From Gnetum montanum (Eukaryota > Streptophyta > Gnetopsida > Gnetales > Gnetaceae), in the NCBI GenBank assembly GCA_015680685.1, contig MNCI01009417.1, forward strand, positions 747,379 to 811,378: DNA of 64,000 nt, read 5' to 3'. The translations under genes and the position numbers were made by a program. This document shows, one piece after another, positions 35,248-47,340 of this stretch. The notes beneath the pieces are model-generated. The model saw only the letters and a list, made by a program, of their open reading frames with translations. It was not told the DNA's origin and did not search any database. The stretch's first letter is position 1. Every line of letters begins with the position of its first letter.

Positions 35248-37137
35248 TTATAGAGAATTCTTTATGTAAGCTTCTAAAGAGATGTTTTGGTTTTTGGTGT
35301 TAATGTTTTTCCATGTTAAATGTTATTTGATGTTTGTTTAATATTAGTTTTGACATGTTAAATTTTTGTAGACAACCATTTTTTGATGCCTATTGAAGGT
35401 CTTTAGGTATAGCTATATAGTGAGGCTTATTATTTGAGGAAGATGAATTTGATTTTTATAGGCTTTAGTAGCATATGTCATGAATCCAATAAGTATTCTA
35501 GTTAGTAGGCTAGACCATATTCCATACCATGGCCAAGCATTTCAAGAAAGTATGGAAAAGTATGTTTGTGCTAATTTTATTTGAGGTAAATCTTTTTAAA
35601 AAGCTATATAAATCTCTATTCATATTCTATTATAGCTCACCTATTTGTACACATACTTGAATCCTTGAGTATTCAAATTTAGAAATGTTAAAGGTTTATT
35701 TTGGTTTTGAATTTGAAAAAAGTTGATAATGGTGTGTGATGACCATATTTAATTATGAAATTTTTATCCCAATTACTATCAATGTATCAAATTTTTAATT
35801 TGAAAAATTTTCTTAATATTTTCAAATTTAAATCTTACTACTTATCTTGATATGTTTAGGCAATGGAAATGCATATATAGTTTCAAATGTTTCTTGCCCC
35901 CAACCATTCAAGATTCAAATTTCAAAAGTAACAAATGCATAACCCACATAAACAATGAAGCCAAATTTTAGGTTGCTAACATTGACTAAGGCTTGCAATG
36001 AAATCATCGAGAATTGGCAACATTCTGCCACCAAGAACAGCACAATGTGAATGAATGTGGCTTTTTTCTCTTAAAAGAAAATTAAAATTATTAATAAAAA
36101 CATGAAAATAGCATGGATGAGAATAAAATGTAATGGGCATGGCTTAAGCATGGTAGGATAATTGTAGATTTTTAAATTTGACCAATGCACATGGATGAGG
36201 GGTGAACTAATACCCCAATTAAGACCAAAAAGGAGTTTCCCAAATATCTATCCCTCGTGCATAAAAAATCACCATCTAAATTAAAAATACAAGGTGTCCT
36301 TCAAAGTTGACCATTACTTGCATAGTTATGCTTTGAGACTAATTTTTGATTTTAGATTATAGGCACCTACGATATTTAAATAATTTTGGTCCACTATTGA
36401 TCTATGATGCTTGCAACTTAGCTTTAGTCAAAAACAATCGAATCATGGATTTTAGATTACAAGTTTCTACAGTATTTAAATACTGTTGGTCAAGTATCGC
36501 TCTTCAGTGCTTGCAACTTAGCTTCAATGAAAAACGACTACATCATGGATCTCAGATTAGAGGTGCCTCCAGTATTTAAATAATATTGGTCAACTATTGT
36601 TCTTTGATGCTTGCAACTTAGCTTCGGTTGAAAATGACGACATCATGGACTATTGTAATGGTCTTACTTTGGAAATCCTTGAGTCTCAAATTAGTGTGTG
36701 TTACCCAGAGTATATACTCAAGATGGACAACACTTATAGACCACACTTTAGTAATCACTAATCCTACATGCATAACATAATACATGATCATCATTAATTG
36801 GTAGATGGGAAGCACACCTGGTGTACCATATACATAAGAATTAGAAGCATTTATAATATCTCATCAAGCACAACCCATAAGTTTTCAATCAACCCTTATA
36901 GACATCATTAGTAGTGAGCTATAACATATCTACAAAGGGTTACCTCAACCTCAAATCCCTCACAATCTAGTACAAGAATCAACATGGCACCACACTTGGA
37001 TTATCCAACCTAGGCTACCTACATATATATGACTACCATAGGATTACGGCCATATAATTCTCTCATTGGTCATAATAGTTAAGATAGCATGGAACCATAA
37101 AGGATCTCAACGCTTTCCCTACCATGTACTAAGAGGG
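35248..37137. other. Spacer between two retrotransposons
   Basis: AT-rich DNA with no recognised gene. Apart from the 100-bp tandem repeat at 36351-36650 nothing stands out. It ends at the AAACA duplication of the copia element. Confidence 0.55.
36351..36650. repeat. Three tandem copies of a 100-bp unit
   Basis: Units start at 36351, 36451 and 36551, an exact 100-bp period. Each has TTTAGATTA (or CTCAGATTA), a TATTTAAATA-like palindrome 20 to 30 bases in, TTGGTCxxxTAT(T/C)G, and GCTTGCAACTTAGCTT, and ends with an ATCATGGA phrase. The copies differ by scattered substitutions, so they are not very recent. Confidence 0.9.
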
Positions 37138-37142
37138 AAACA

Positions 37143-37535
37143 TGTAACCTGTATTATGCGTTTCCACATTTATACATATGTTAATGTGTCAAGGTGGCCT
37201 CCATATCTAGTAATATGCATTTACACGTTGGCATTGGATCTCTTATTTTTTCTAATTTCTCATGGTAATCAATTCCATGGCCTATAAATTCATTCTTGAT
37301 GGGAGAACAAAGGTAGCACGAATCACAATAGGATTGTAGTTCTAGTCCCTTTCACAAATGCTTAGAGGTTGCATACACTATCATTGCAAAGCTCTTGTGT
37401 GAAAGAAGAATTTGAATGCCAAGTTTAATTCAAGGCATCAATGTGTGGACATCAGTTCCATTTACTTCCACATTATGCATTTTTTATTATCTATGCATGT
37501 AAATTTCTTGTGCAATCCACAAATTTTGTCTAACA
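37143..37535 (+). repeat. 5' LTR of the copia element
   Basis: Aligns with 49580-49970 over its whole length with moderate divergence. Ends TGTAAC...CTAACA. Confidence 0.92.
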
Positions 37536-37537
37536 TT

Positions 37538-37549
37538 TGGTATCAAAGC
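37538..37549 (+). other. Primer-binding site of the copia element (initiator tRNA-Met)
   Basis: TGGTATCAAAGC differs from the usual TGGTATCAGAGC by one transition and lies two bases after the LTR. Confidence 0.85.
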
Positions 37550-38225
37550 TTCATTTCTATCTGTCTTAATGCCATTACCAATTAGTAAGTGGAAGGCTTG
37601 TTTATGATTGTGATGGGCATCCCTATAAAATTACTAACTGTTACAGTGTTGGTTTGTGTGGGTCCTTTGTGCAAGGCATGAAAGGTGATGTTTTGGGGTT
37701 TGAACTATGCATAAAGTTGCTCTATTTAAAGAATATTAAATATTTCATAATGCATAGTTTTTTCAGCATAAAATTGTAACTTTTGATCTTTTTTTTTTTT
37801 TTTTGTACGATTAGAGAGTAGCCACAACATCTTTAATTGTGCAAAAATTGTTAAAAGTTTTGGATCACATATGAAAAATTAAATTGTGATTAATCATATG
37901 TAATATAATAAACCTTATCCCACAATAATTTTTATTGTATTTAATATAATTAATTAGGATGATATGTTAAATTATTTTTTTTAATTTGTCCATAGGGATT
38001 AAGAAAAGGAATATAATTTAACAGTTTCATTGTAAGGATATATGAATCTATTTGAATTAAAATTTAGCCCAGACGAAATTTTATGTCATTTGATTTATAT
38101 TTTTAGATGATTTACATTAGTAAACATGTCTTACGGTATTTTAACCTCAAATTTGGTGACATAAGCATGTTTAATTTATTCAATTGTATAACCTATAAGC
38201 TACTCTAATTTTAAATGTGACATTC

Positions 38226-39080
38226 CTAAATTAAAGGGTGATAATTAGAAGGTCTGGAAGGAGAGAATTCTTCTTCATTTAGGCTAGATGGACATTGATA
38301 ATGCTATTCATAAAAATGAACCACCTATCGTTACAATAACCAACCATCCGAATGATATTGGTAATTATGAAAAATGGGAGCAATCTAATCGTCTCTATGT
38401 CATGTTCATAAAAATCAAGATCTCAACTAGTATGTGTAGTTCACTAGAATAGTATGACAATGTGCATGCTTTGTTAAAAGCAATTGATGAACAATTTGAA
38501 TCATTAGACAAAGCATTGGCTAGCACCTAAATAATGAAGTTCTCATCCATGAAGCTCATCAAAATTTGTGGTGTGCATGAGCACATCATGCAAATGAGAG
38601 ATATAGTAGCTCAACTCAAAACACTTGAGGTTGAGATGTCAAAATCTTTCCTTGTGCACTACATTTTAAACATGCTCCCATTGAAGTACAGACCCTTTAA
38701 GATTTCTTATACACACATAGGGACAAATGGTAAATCAATGAACTAATGACCATGTGTGTGCAAAAAGGGTAGACTTGCGATGGAAGCAAAAAAGAGTGTG
38801 TATCTGGTCACACAAGAAAAGAATAAAGAATAAGCCAAAGGCAAGTGGAAGGTCAAATTGCTTACACAAGCTAATATTAAGAAGGAATCCAAATGCTTTT
38901 TCTACAAAAATAAAGGGCACATAAAGAATAATTATTCTAAATATCAAAAATGGCTTGAAAAGAAAGGTACTCAACTCTCACTTATTTGTTTTGAATCTAA
39001 TATGGTTGATGTTGGCCATGACACATGGTGGATTTACTCTAGTTCTACAATCCATGTTACCAATTCCCTACAGGGGGTGT
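38226..39080 (+). pseudogene. copia gag and protease relic
   Basis: The frame begins with an N-x-x-x-W-K-x-R-I segment near 38250, typical of copia Gag (UBN2 type), and continues with EKWEQSNRL, an A-I-D-E-Q-F-E segment and FLVHYILNMLPLKY. The CCHC knuckle near 38900 has lost cysteines (C-F-F-Y...H...N-Y). The protease motif near 39030 reads W-W-I-Y-S-S-S-T where W-W-L-D-S-G-A is usual, so the catalytic Asp is gone. Several stops interrupt it (for example 38286, 38451, 38744). Confidence 0.8.
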
Positions 39081-39345
39081 AAAACCTAAGGAAGCTAGTG
39101 GGAAGTGAGTCATGCATCTATTCAGGAACAAGATGCACTCACATGTGGAGGTAATCGGAACATGCAAATTAGTTTTAAGCTGTGGTTTTGTTTTAGAGTT
39201 GGAAAAGACATTTTATATTCCAAGTTTTTCAAAAAATTTAATTTCTATTTCAAGGCTTGTATCATTGGGATTTTCCTTTAATTTTTAGACACTATATTTA
39301 GTCTATATTATAGATCTAAACTTATTGGAAGTGGTACATTGACAA

Positions 39346-40214
39346 ATGGTCTTTTCAAGATTTAAGTTACAAAACGAAACTTCTTATACTTCTATGCATG
39401 TTCATGCTACCATTAAGAGATGTGTTATGAATGAAAAATCCTCTATGTTGTGGCATTGTAAATTAGGATATATCCTTATTGAGAGAATAAAGAGATTAGT
39501 AAATGATGGAGTACTTAGTACTCTAGATTTTACTGACTTTGACACTTGTGTGGACATATTAGAGATCATACATACAGCTATTTGTAGTCTAGATATGGAT
39601 GTGTATGGTCAAAAGTATTTCATTACCTTTATTGATGATTACTCATGATATATGTATCTCTACCTACTTCATAACAAGAGCGAAGCTTTAGATGCCCTTA
39701 AGGTGTTTAAGGCTGACGTAGAGACAATGCAGTAAGAAAATAAAGTTAGTGAGATCTAATAGAAGTAGTGAATACTATGGTTGATATACTGATGATGGAC
39801 AAGCATCTAATTCATTTGCTAAGTTTCTTTAAGAGCATGAAATTGTTGCCTAGTATACTATGCCTGGTTCTCCAGACCAAAATGGCATGGTAGAAAGAAG
39901 AAACTAAACATTATTGGACATGGTGCAGAGTATGCTTAGTAGTTCCAAGCTTCCTAAGTCCTTATGGACTGAAGCTCTCAAGATGACAGTGTATATATTA
40001 AACTGAGTTCTAACCAACACTATCTCAAAGACATCATTTGAATTATGAAAAGGTTGGAAACCAAGTTTGTGACATATACATGTTTGGGGATGCCCGTCTG
40101 AAGTAAGAGTCTATAATCCACAAGAAAAGAAGCTAGACCCAAGGACCATAAGTGGGTATTTCATTGTATATGCTACATAGTCTAAGGAATACATATTTTA
40201 TTGTCCATCACATA
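39346..40214 (+). pseudogene. copia integrase relic, 5' of the G insertion
   Basis: The GAG-pre-integrase zinc region (LWHCKLGY) is followed by FITFIDDYS, an L-H-N-K-S-E-A segment, MPGSPDQNGMVERRN-like coding near 39865-39905, and VWGCPSEVRIYNPQEKK near 40090. Stops such as the TGA at 39647 and the TAG at 39852 break it. The frame stops at Y-C-P-S-H, where element G enters; the sequel continues after 47341. Confidence 0.8.
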
Positions 40215-40934
40215 TGATGAGACGCGAATTGCACAGGCCACGATATCGCATCCCCTGCGATATCGTGTACACGATATCACATCGTTTCTTGCGATATCGC
40301 GGTCTACCGTCAAATCTATAAGTAAGAGGTGGCACTCCCCTCATTTCACATCCTAGGCGTAAAGTAGTGAAGCTCTGGTAGATTGATCATCCCAGAGATA
40401 GAATATTTTCCATGTGCCCGCAGTAGGAGTCCCCCAAGTGAACGGTTCTTTATTCGAGTAGCTTTGTACCTGAACGCAAGTTGTGTATGGCAATAAAGAC
40501 GAGCTTTGTGGATAAACCTTGCAGTATATGGATAGGTTTAATTAATGTTATTTATTGCTTTCCTAGTAACGCGGCATGAGTANNNNNNNNNNNNNNNNNN
40601 NNNNNNNNNNNNNNNNNNNNNNNNNNNNNNNNNNNNNCAAGTGGGAACGGATGCTAACGCTAGGACTTAGTGCTATAGTTAGAGTTAGTTTTAGTTCCTC
40701 AACCCTTTACCTTTTAGCATAGGAGATAAACTGTAAAATACCAAAAAAATCATATACCTCAGACTTACTTAACCATACACCGTGACAACAACAAGTAAGT
40801 CTGGGAAGACAACGAACGATTAACCCCAAGTGTTCCTTGTGGCGTTTAGGCATTTAGTCTGCGAAGTTCAACTGGATCGTGCGTGCTATGCTTGTTTCGT
40901 ATGGTTGAGTGTAGGGGTACCTCACCACTCATCA
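40215..40934 (+). repeat. 5' LTR of element G (contains an assembly gap)
   Basis: Matches the 3' LTR except for a run of Ns at 40583-40637. Palindromes lie at about 40240-40305 and the TATA-like box TCTATAAGTAAGAGG at about 40315-40329. Confidence 0.92.
40583..40637. other. Assembly gap (55 Ns)
   Basis: The flanking bases match 46765 and 47048 in the 3' LTR, so about 282 bp should be here. That missing part holds a 105-bp tandem duplication, which probably caused the break. Confidence 0.9.
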
Positions 40935-40935
40935 T

Positions 40936-40954
40936 TGGCGTCGTTGCTGGGGAC
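40936..40954 (+). other. Primer-binding site of element G (tRNA-Asp)
   Basis: TGGCGTCGTTGCTGGGGAC is two transitions from the complement of the plant tRNA-Asp 3' end. It is the best-preserved primer site of the family in this window. Confidence 0.85.
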
Positions 40955-41074
40955 TATGTGTTTTTACGCTAATTAGAACATTAGGAATCTTTCACATCGT
41001 TGTGAGCCTCAACAAACCTTTGGGTTAATTAGTTAATTAAGAACACAGATAATGGTGAATAGCACACCATAAGA

Positions 41075-44000
41075 ATGGCTTCTTCTCACAAGATCAACTC
41101 ACCTAAGGATAACACAGAAGACAGTCAACATCATGCGCATAACCTAGACCAGCCATGTCCTAAACAATCTAAAGTGACATATACTCATCCCGATGAGTAT
41201 GTGCAGGATTTTACTTTTATTCTCCATCAAGATGAACAACTGCGGTGGAGAGATTCGCAAGGTAACATTGTGTTACCCCCAGATCGATTAGTCCCTAACA
41301 TGCTTTTCCATGCCTTGGCACAGATTGGCATGCAAGAACTATTTTCGGAATATGTTCTAGATAACTTTGACACAAGGGATTATCATCCCACAAATGCCCA
41401 ATGTATTTGGGACGAAAGGCAGGAGAGCCAACACTCATTGCTGAAGGGCAAGGTCCCCCATGTCCTTAGTGAAATAGAATACGAGGAACCCCTCATAACT
41501 GGTTTCTTAGAAAATGATGTTCCTCCTCCTCACAATGGTGAAGATGTTAGGCATCAGGGCCTTCGATCAACTGTACATGCTACAGGCTTTGATTCCCGTG
41601 AGCACCAACTATTCACGGTAGGAACAACCGCTCATACTAAGGACAGCCACTTAGATCATTACAACGATCGGGACCGAAGCAGCCGAAGAGAAGGTAAGAA
41701 ACATCGCCATGGTGATGGATCCCCTTCCTCTTCTCCTTCATCTCACCATTCCCACTCTCCTTCCACATCTGGGCGCAAACATCGTGAGCATAACGTGGAG
41801 GGTAAAAGTAAGGAAGATGAAATACCTTGACAGGAAGGTCAAGAGGAGTTAGGACAAGGGCAAGGACGTAGGGAGAGTAGGGAACCACCACGAAGACATC
41901 ATAGACGTCATGAAAGAGATGATCATGACGAACCCCTACTCGCAACCCGAAGCATGCTAGACATCACAGAGACAGTTAGGATCCCCACAAGGCACTTAAA
42001 AGAGAGCAGGATCAAGCGTTTGGACATAAATAATATCCCACGTTTTGAAGGGGGATACAACGCTGATCCTCAACATCATTTACAGGTATTCCACGATGCT
42101 TGTGCCTTGCAAAATATCGATAATGAGTGGCAGAAGCTCAAGTTGTTCCCAAGGACACTCACTAAAGAAGCAGAGAGCTGATACCGGTCCTTAGAACCGG
42201 AAACCATCAGGAGGTGGAGTATGATGCTTGAACTATTCAACAATAAATATCAAACGTACTCCAGAGTGTCCAACTTGCGTAAGCAGATCCAAGGATGGAA
42301 ACAAGGTGCTTATAAACCCTTGGATGCTGCCATGGCCCGCTACTATACATTGCTACATCGTTGCCCGAGCCATGGGTACGCTAAGCATGATCAACTTCAC
42401 CACATCGTGGATGGGCTAAGGAATGAAACGAGAAGAACTCTTGGGACTTACACCCAAGGGAGACTTTCCCAACTAAGAGCCCATGAAGTTGAACATTTGT
42501 TGGAACAAGTAGCGCAAGAAGAGGGTGAGCTACGTAAGAGGGAAAGTGTGGAAGAATACAACCATGATCCCTCCCTTCGCAAGAAGGGAGTGAAATTCTA
42601 TGATGAGGAGGATGAGTCACCACTCGAAGAGTTGGTGAATCGAAAAACCTTACTAATCCAAAAGTTAACAACCAAGGTATCGACTAAGGTAGACCAAATG
42701 TGGGATTCCTTAGACTCAAGAATAGAAACAGTCCTAAAAATTGTAGAAGAGTCTAAGGTAGAACAAGGTAGTGACAAAGGCAAAACCAAGCGGAGAAACT
42801 TAAGCCCTGCACATAACAAGGGTAAGGGGAAAATTCCTATCTCCGATGAGGCTCTAAGTTCTGATTCAGACAATGATGGTGGATGTGAGGTCTGCTACTA
42901 TGATCATCCTAAGGGATGTTGCCCAATTATCTCACATCTGTAGGAGTCTAGGGTGTATGCATTAAATCCAAGACTTAATCAACGGCAAACACCCCAAAGG
43001 TTACCTTATCCACAAGGTAACCCAAGGCAGTTCCACCAACCCTTAACATATTATCCAAGTGGAATGCCTCCATAGCCCATTGGACAACACCAACAGTGGC
43101 AATACTCACAGTCATGGGGGATGCCACCACCAACACATCAATACCCTTACCGGAAGCCTGATCCTTACGGTTATTATGTGCAGCAGTCAGTTTCTCCAGG
43201 TGACTCTATGGGTCGCACTACCCCCCAACATCACTACCAAGCTCGAGAGTACTTTAGAAGGACTCCTTCTCCTCCGGGAGATATCTCACATTCAGTCCAT
43301 CCTCTAACTCTACCTGCACCTCTTCCACCTGTAGTTCCCATACAACCTGTTCCAACAATGCAAGGGGAATTACCTACCCAACCGCAGCAACTTAACGCCG
43401 CGAGAGCTGTAAATATTCAGCATGAAAATATCCAACCGGGTGCTAGTTCTAACGACAACTGAACAAAGAAGATACCCTTTTTCAGAACTAGGAGCCTAAA
43501 CAAACTCTTGCAACAACAAGCGAATGGGTACATGTATAGTCCTCTAACGACTAATGCGTCGGAGATCCCTTCAGTCCAAAAGAGCATAACGCATACGGTT
43601 ATGTTAACACATACCGTAACTGACTGGAGCAAGGTAGGCCACCTTCTCAGGAAACTAACTGGCCCTGGGAGTCCCTTTATTTATTTTCAGATCACCGAAA
43701 ATGCACCACATCGAGCTCTTCTTGACTCAAGTTCTGGAGTCAACTTAATTTCACAAAAGATGTATCACGCCTGGAACCTGCCACAACATAAGAAGAGTAA
43801 CATACAACTAGAACTGGTAGATCAGTCCATCACCATTCCCTTAGGATTGGTGGAGGATGTTATTACCACTATGTGTGGTTGGTCCTACCCAGCTGACTTT
43901 CTGGTGATCGAAGTGAACAACAACGAAGGGGACTTCCCAATTCTAATGGGATGGGCATGGCTAAGCATAGTAGACGCATGCCTTAGGATCCACGATCTTT

Positions 44001-44419
44001 CATTGGAAATATCTAAGATAAACATATGTGGAAAGATCGAGAAGAGGATAGTTCCATGCATCACGTATAGTGATTCATCGGGTGATGACATGGAGGAAAT
44101 GTCTCCATGTAACAGGTGTGCCCAAGAAACTCTGCAACAAAGATGCATGTATGTAGCAACCACACAAGAAGTAGTAAACACCCCGTGGTTGACAGCTTCT
44201 CGTAGGAGCAAACAAATATGCATGGAACGAACTGAGGAAACTCATGCCAACAATCATGGCATAGACACATTAGAATGTGAGCGTCGCCAACTTCCACCCC
44301 TTAACTTAAGATCATCAATTGGGAGAAGTTGGGCACTTCTTAGAAATTCAAATAGGCGCTCACTATTTCGAATCTCTCCCTTACAACTCAGTCATGGGGG
44401 AGATGGCCACCTATGCTAA
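41075..44419 (+). pseudogene. gag-protease polyprotein of element G, one frame with five stops
   Basis: A single frame of 1,114 codons runs from ATG 41075 to TAA 44417-44419 without any indel, broken only by stops at 41828 (TGA), 42179 (TGA), 42941 (TAG), 43073 (TAG) and 43460 (TGA). Order: N-terminus with TFILHQDEQLRWR (about residue 47), a basic H/S/R-rich region, the capsid core at residues about 310-460 (RLDINNIPRFEGG, MLELFNNKYQTYSRVSNLRK), an acidic helix, a shortened knuckle C-x2-C-x3-H-x3-C (about 604-615), a P/Q/Y-rich linker, and the protease with LLDSSSGVNLIS (Asp 884). The protease D-S-G is changed to D-S-S. The end carries CNRCAQE and a basic tail. No pol follows. Element E has the same layout. 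Confidence 0.85.
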
Positions 44420-46397
44420 TCATATGGGGCCCTCAGTTCTTTTTCAGTTTTTGTTTTACACATTTTTGTTTTACAACGTTTTTTTTGTTTTACACATTTT
44501 TGTTTTACAAATTTCTTCAACTTTTCTAATTTTTGTTTTACAAATTTCTTTAACTTTTTCTATTTTTGTTTTACAACATCGTTGCACTTTTCCACTTTTT
44601 GTGTGTGTGTGCGTGTGTGTCATCCACCTTGTAAGTTCGTCACCCAATAATTGTTTAGGCCGATGGGATGAACTATTTTTCATTAATTGCTAATGTTTGG
44701 TTTTTACCTTTAAGTTACAATGTTGATACTAAGGTATGTTTCTTTTAATATGGCAGGCAATGAGATCACTTCATCCATCCATCCACCAAGTGTATGGTTT
44801 CTCTTGGCTTGGAAATGTACAATTCCCTTCTAATAAAAACTTCAACGAACCAGTGACTGGGCATATCTCAAACTAAGGAAGGACTCAAGGATTGCAAAGG
44901 GTGTGACTTCAAAGGAACTTGATGCTTTTGTGTTGGTCATTCACTTGGGTGTTTGGATGTTTTCTTCTTGAGTTTTCTTACCACTCTGATGTAACCCAAT
45001 AATCAGAAGTTGAGACAATAAAAATAAGAAGTCTTTGCATGGTGTGGTCCCTACGCATAAAAACATAAAACAAAAAAAAACCAAAACCAAAGTGAGGATT
45101 CAAAGCACATCCCTTAGATGAAATAAAATTTGGGCTGTAAGCACTGGTTATGGAACTAAAGTGTTCCCTCTAACTAAGGCCCTTCTCACTTCTGTTCTCT
45201 CTTTTGTTTTATCGGAATGGTGGTGGCTCTTTGAAGATGCATCCTTGTTATTCAAGTGGATAGTTTAGCCAAATGCATTGATGCGAAGTCACTGGAAGTG
45301 GTTGGTTTGAGCCAAGAGTTGGAATAAGTTTTGCCAAGTCATATTAACCATAAAACACACAAGGGGTTATACACCACCTTGTCCTTGGGATTCCATTCCA
45401 TCTTCTTCTTTCCATCCTTCTCTCCATTATTCACCTCATTACCGATTGTATCATTAGTGTATATATTTTGGTTGACGCATTGTTTTCTTTTTGGTAAATT
45501 CTTCCAGTTAAGACTTTAACTCTTGTTCCAAAGAACATTCCCAGAGCCTATGGACTCTTTGAATGTGGGTTTGTCAGGGCATTAAGGACATAAGCCTGCT
45601 TTGGGGAGGATCCACTAACATTCCTATTTGGAGCATTAGTTAACTTCTTTTCCTTAACATTTTGCAATTAATTTTATTTTTTTTTTCATTTCCATCTTGA
45701 CATCTCTTTCATCGATGCCATATTTGTCCCTTTTACCTATCTTTCTTACTCCTTTTCTTTCTCCATTCTTTCGCTACCTGAGGTTCGCGATTAGTCATGG
45801 GGGTACGGGGCTTGATTTTTCGATTTTTCTCCTACGCCCCGAATTTTTTCGTTTTTCTTCCTAACCCCTACACCTTCGATAGTCATCAGCAACATATTCC
45901 CAAGTCCATATCAGCCATACCATAACCTAGCCAATGAACCAACACCAAAGCAAGGTATCAATTACTTAATGATTCAATTACCCTTACTAATATATGATTG
46001 TGTTGTGTGTGTAGATGGCAATCATACAATAATGAACTGGATCTGGAGCAAACACTTGGAATGGAGCAGCATTGAAGCAGCTATGCAAGGAGCAGAATTG
46101 ATGATGCGCTTACGGATAGACAATGGAAGGCGTAATCTAGGAATTGGCAGCAGCAAGAATCTTTTCTCTTCTTCTCTTCTATTCTCTCTCCTCTTTTCTC
46201 TCAACTACCAAATGTGGCCTGATGTTATTGTAATAATGTGTTCATCCTTGTTGTCATAAATACCAGTCTTGTCAAGTCTTGTAATAATGAACCGTTCACA
46301 TGTCATTCCATTAGTTCCACTTCCCTCAATAATCCCATACCTACTTGATATTATTGTAAGGAACTCGAGGACGAGTTTTCATTCAATCATGGGAGTA
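44420..46397 (+). other. Long non-coding 3' part of element G
   Basis: Aligns with 30604-32553 of element E but has an expanded TTTTTGTTTTACA array (about 44445-44580) and a GT microsatellite (44600-44620). It holds AGTCATGGGGG at 45793-45803 and the tract AATCATGGGAGTA just before the 3' LTR. Small frames (45331-45519, 45969-46259) show no domain. Confidence 0.7.
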
Positions 46398-47340
46398 TGA
46401 TGAGACGCGAATTGCACAGGCTGCGATATCGCATCCCCTGCGATATCGCATCGTTTCCTACGATATCGTGTACGCAATATCACAGTCCGTTGTCAAATCT
46501 ATAAATAAGAGGTGGCACTCCCCTCATTTCACATCCTAGGCGTAAAGTAGCGAAGCTCTGGCGGATTGATCACCCTAAAGATGGAATATTTTCCATGTGC
46601 CCGCAGTAGGAGTCCCCCAAGTGAACGGTTCTTTATTTGAGCAGCTTTGTACCTGAACGCAAGTTGTGTATGGCAATAAAGACGAGCTTCGTGGATAAAC
46701 CTTGCAGTGCATGGATAGGTTTAATTAATGTTATTTATTGCTTTCCTAGTAATGCGGCATGAGTATGACTTGGTTATGAGTGTTGACGAACGTGTACGAC
46801 TAGCCAAGGAATTGGCTACTTATCGCGAGTAGATTCTCTTACCCTTTCCTCCTAGAACGTGGGACAAGTACGACTTGATTACGAGCATCTACGAATGTGT
46901 ACGGTTAGTCAAGGAATCGGCTGCTTGTCACACTTAGGTTAGTTAAGTGCCTCAGTACGACCGCTTCAAGCACGTGCGTTACGTGTGGTAATCCCAGTAA
47001 CGATTAGCGTTTGGTAGCCACAGTTGCACAGTTCAAGGTGTGTACGGCAAGTGGGAACGGATGCTGACGCTAGGACTTAGTGCTGTAGTTAGAGTTAGTT
47101 TTAGTTCCTCAACCCTTCACCTTTTAGCATAGTTGATAAACTGTAAAATACCAAAAAAATCATATACCTCGGACTTACTTAACCATACACCGTGACAACA
47201 ACAAGTCTGGGAAGACAACGAACGATTAACCCCAAGTGTTCCTTGTGGTGTTTAGGCATTTAGTCTGCGGAGTTCGACTGGATTGCGTGTGCTACGGTCG
47301 TTTCGTATGGTTGAGTGTAGGGGTACCTCGCCACTCATCA
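46398..47340 (+). repeat. 3' LTR of element G
   Basis: Full 943-bp LTR. Four palindromic sites lie at 46423-46432, 46440-46449, 46460-46469 and 46474-46483, and the TATA box TATAAATA at 46500-46507. A 105-bp period duplication covers 46762-46832 and 46867-46938. Confidence 0.95.
46423..46507 (+). promoter_or_regulatory. Palindrome cluster and TATA box in the U3 of element G
   Basis: Two exact GCGATATCGC sites, one ACGATATCGT and one decayed GCAATATCAC stand within 61 bp, the last ending 16 bp before the TATA box. The same arrangement occurs in every U3 of the family in this window, with different numbers of sites. It is presumably the element's promoter. Confidence 0.65.

Larger units (their letters stand above)
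40215..47340 (+). mobile_element. Element G: gag-protease-only LTR retrotransposon (TGATGAG family)
   Basis: LTRs at 40215-40934 (with a sequencing gap) and 46398-47340, ends TGATGAG...CTCATCA, exact duplication ACATA at 40210-40214 and 47341-47345. A tRNA-Asp-type primer site follows the 5' LTR. The internal 5.46 kb holds one gag-protease frame (41075-44419) and about 2 kb of non-coding DNA. No RT, RNase H or integrase. The two LTRs are close to identical with only scattered differences, so it is among the youngest insertions here. It sits inside the copia integrase/RT region. Confidence 0.95.
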
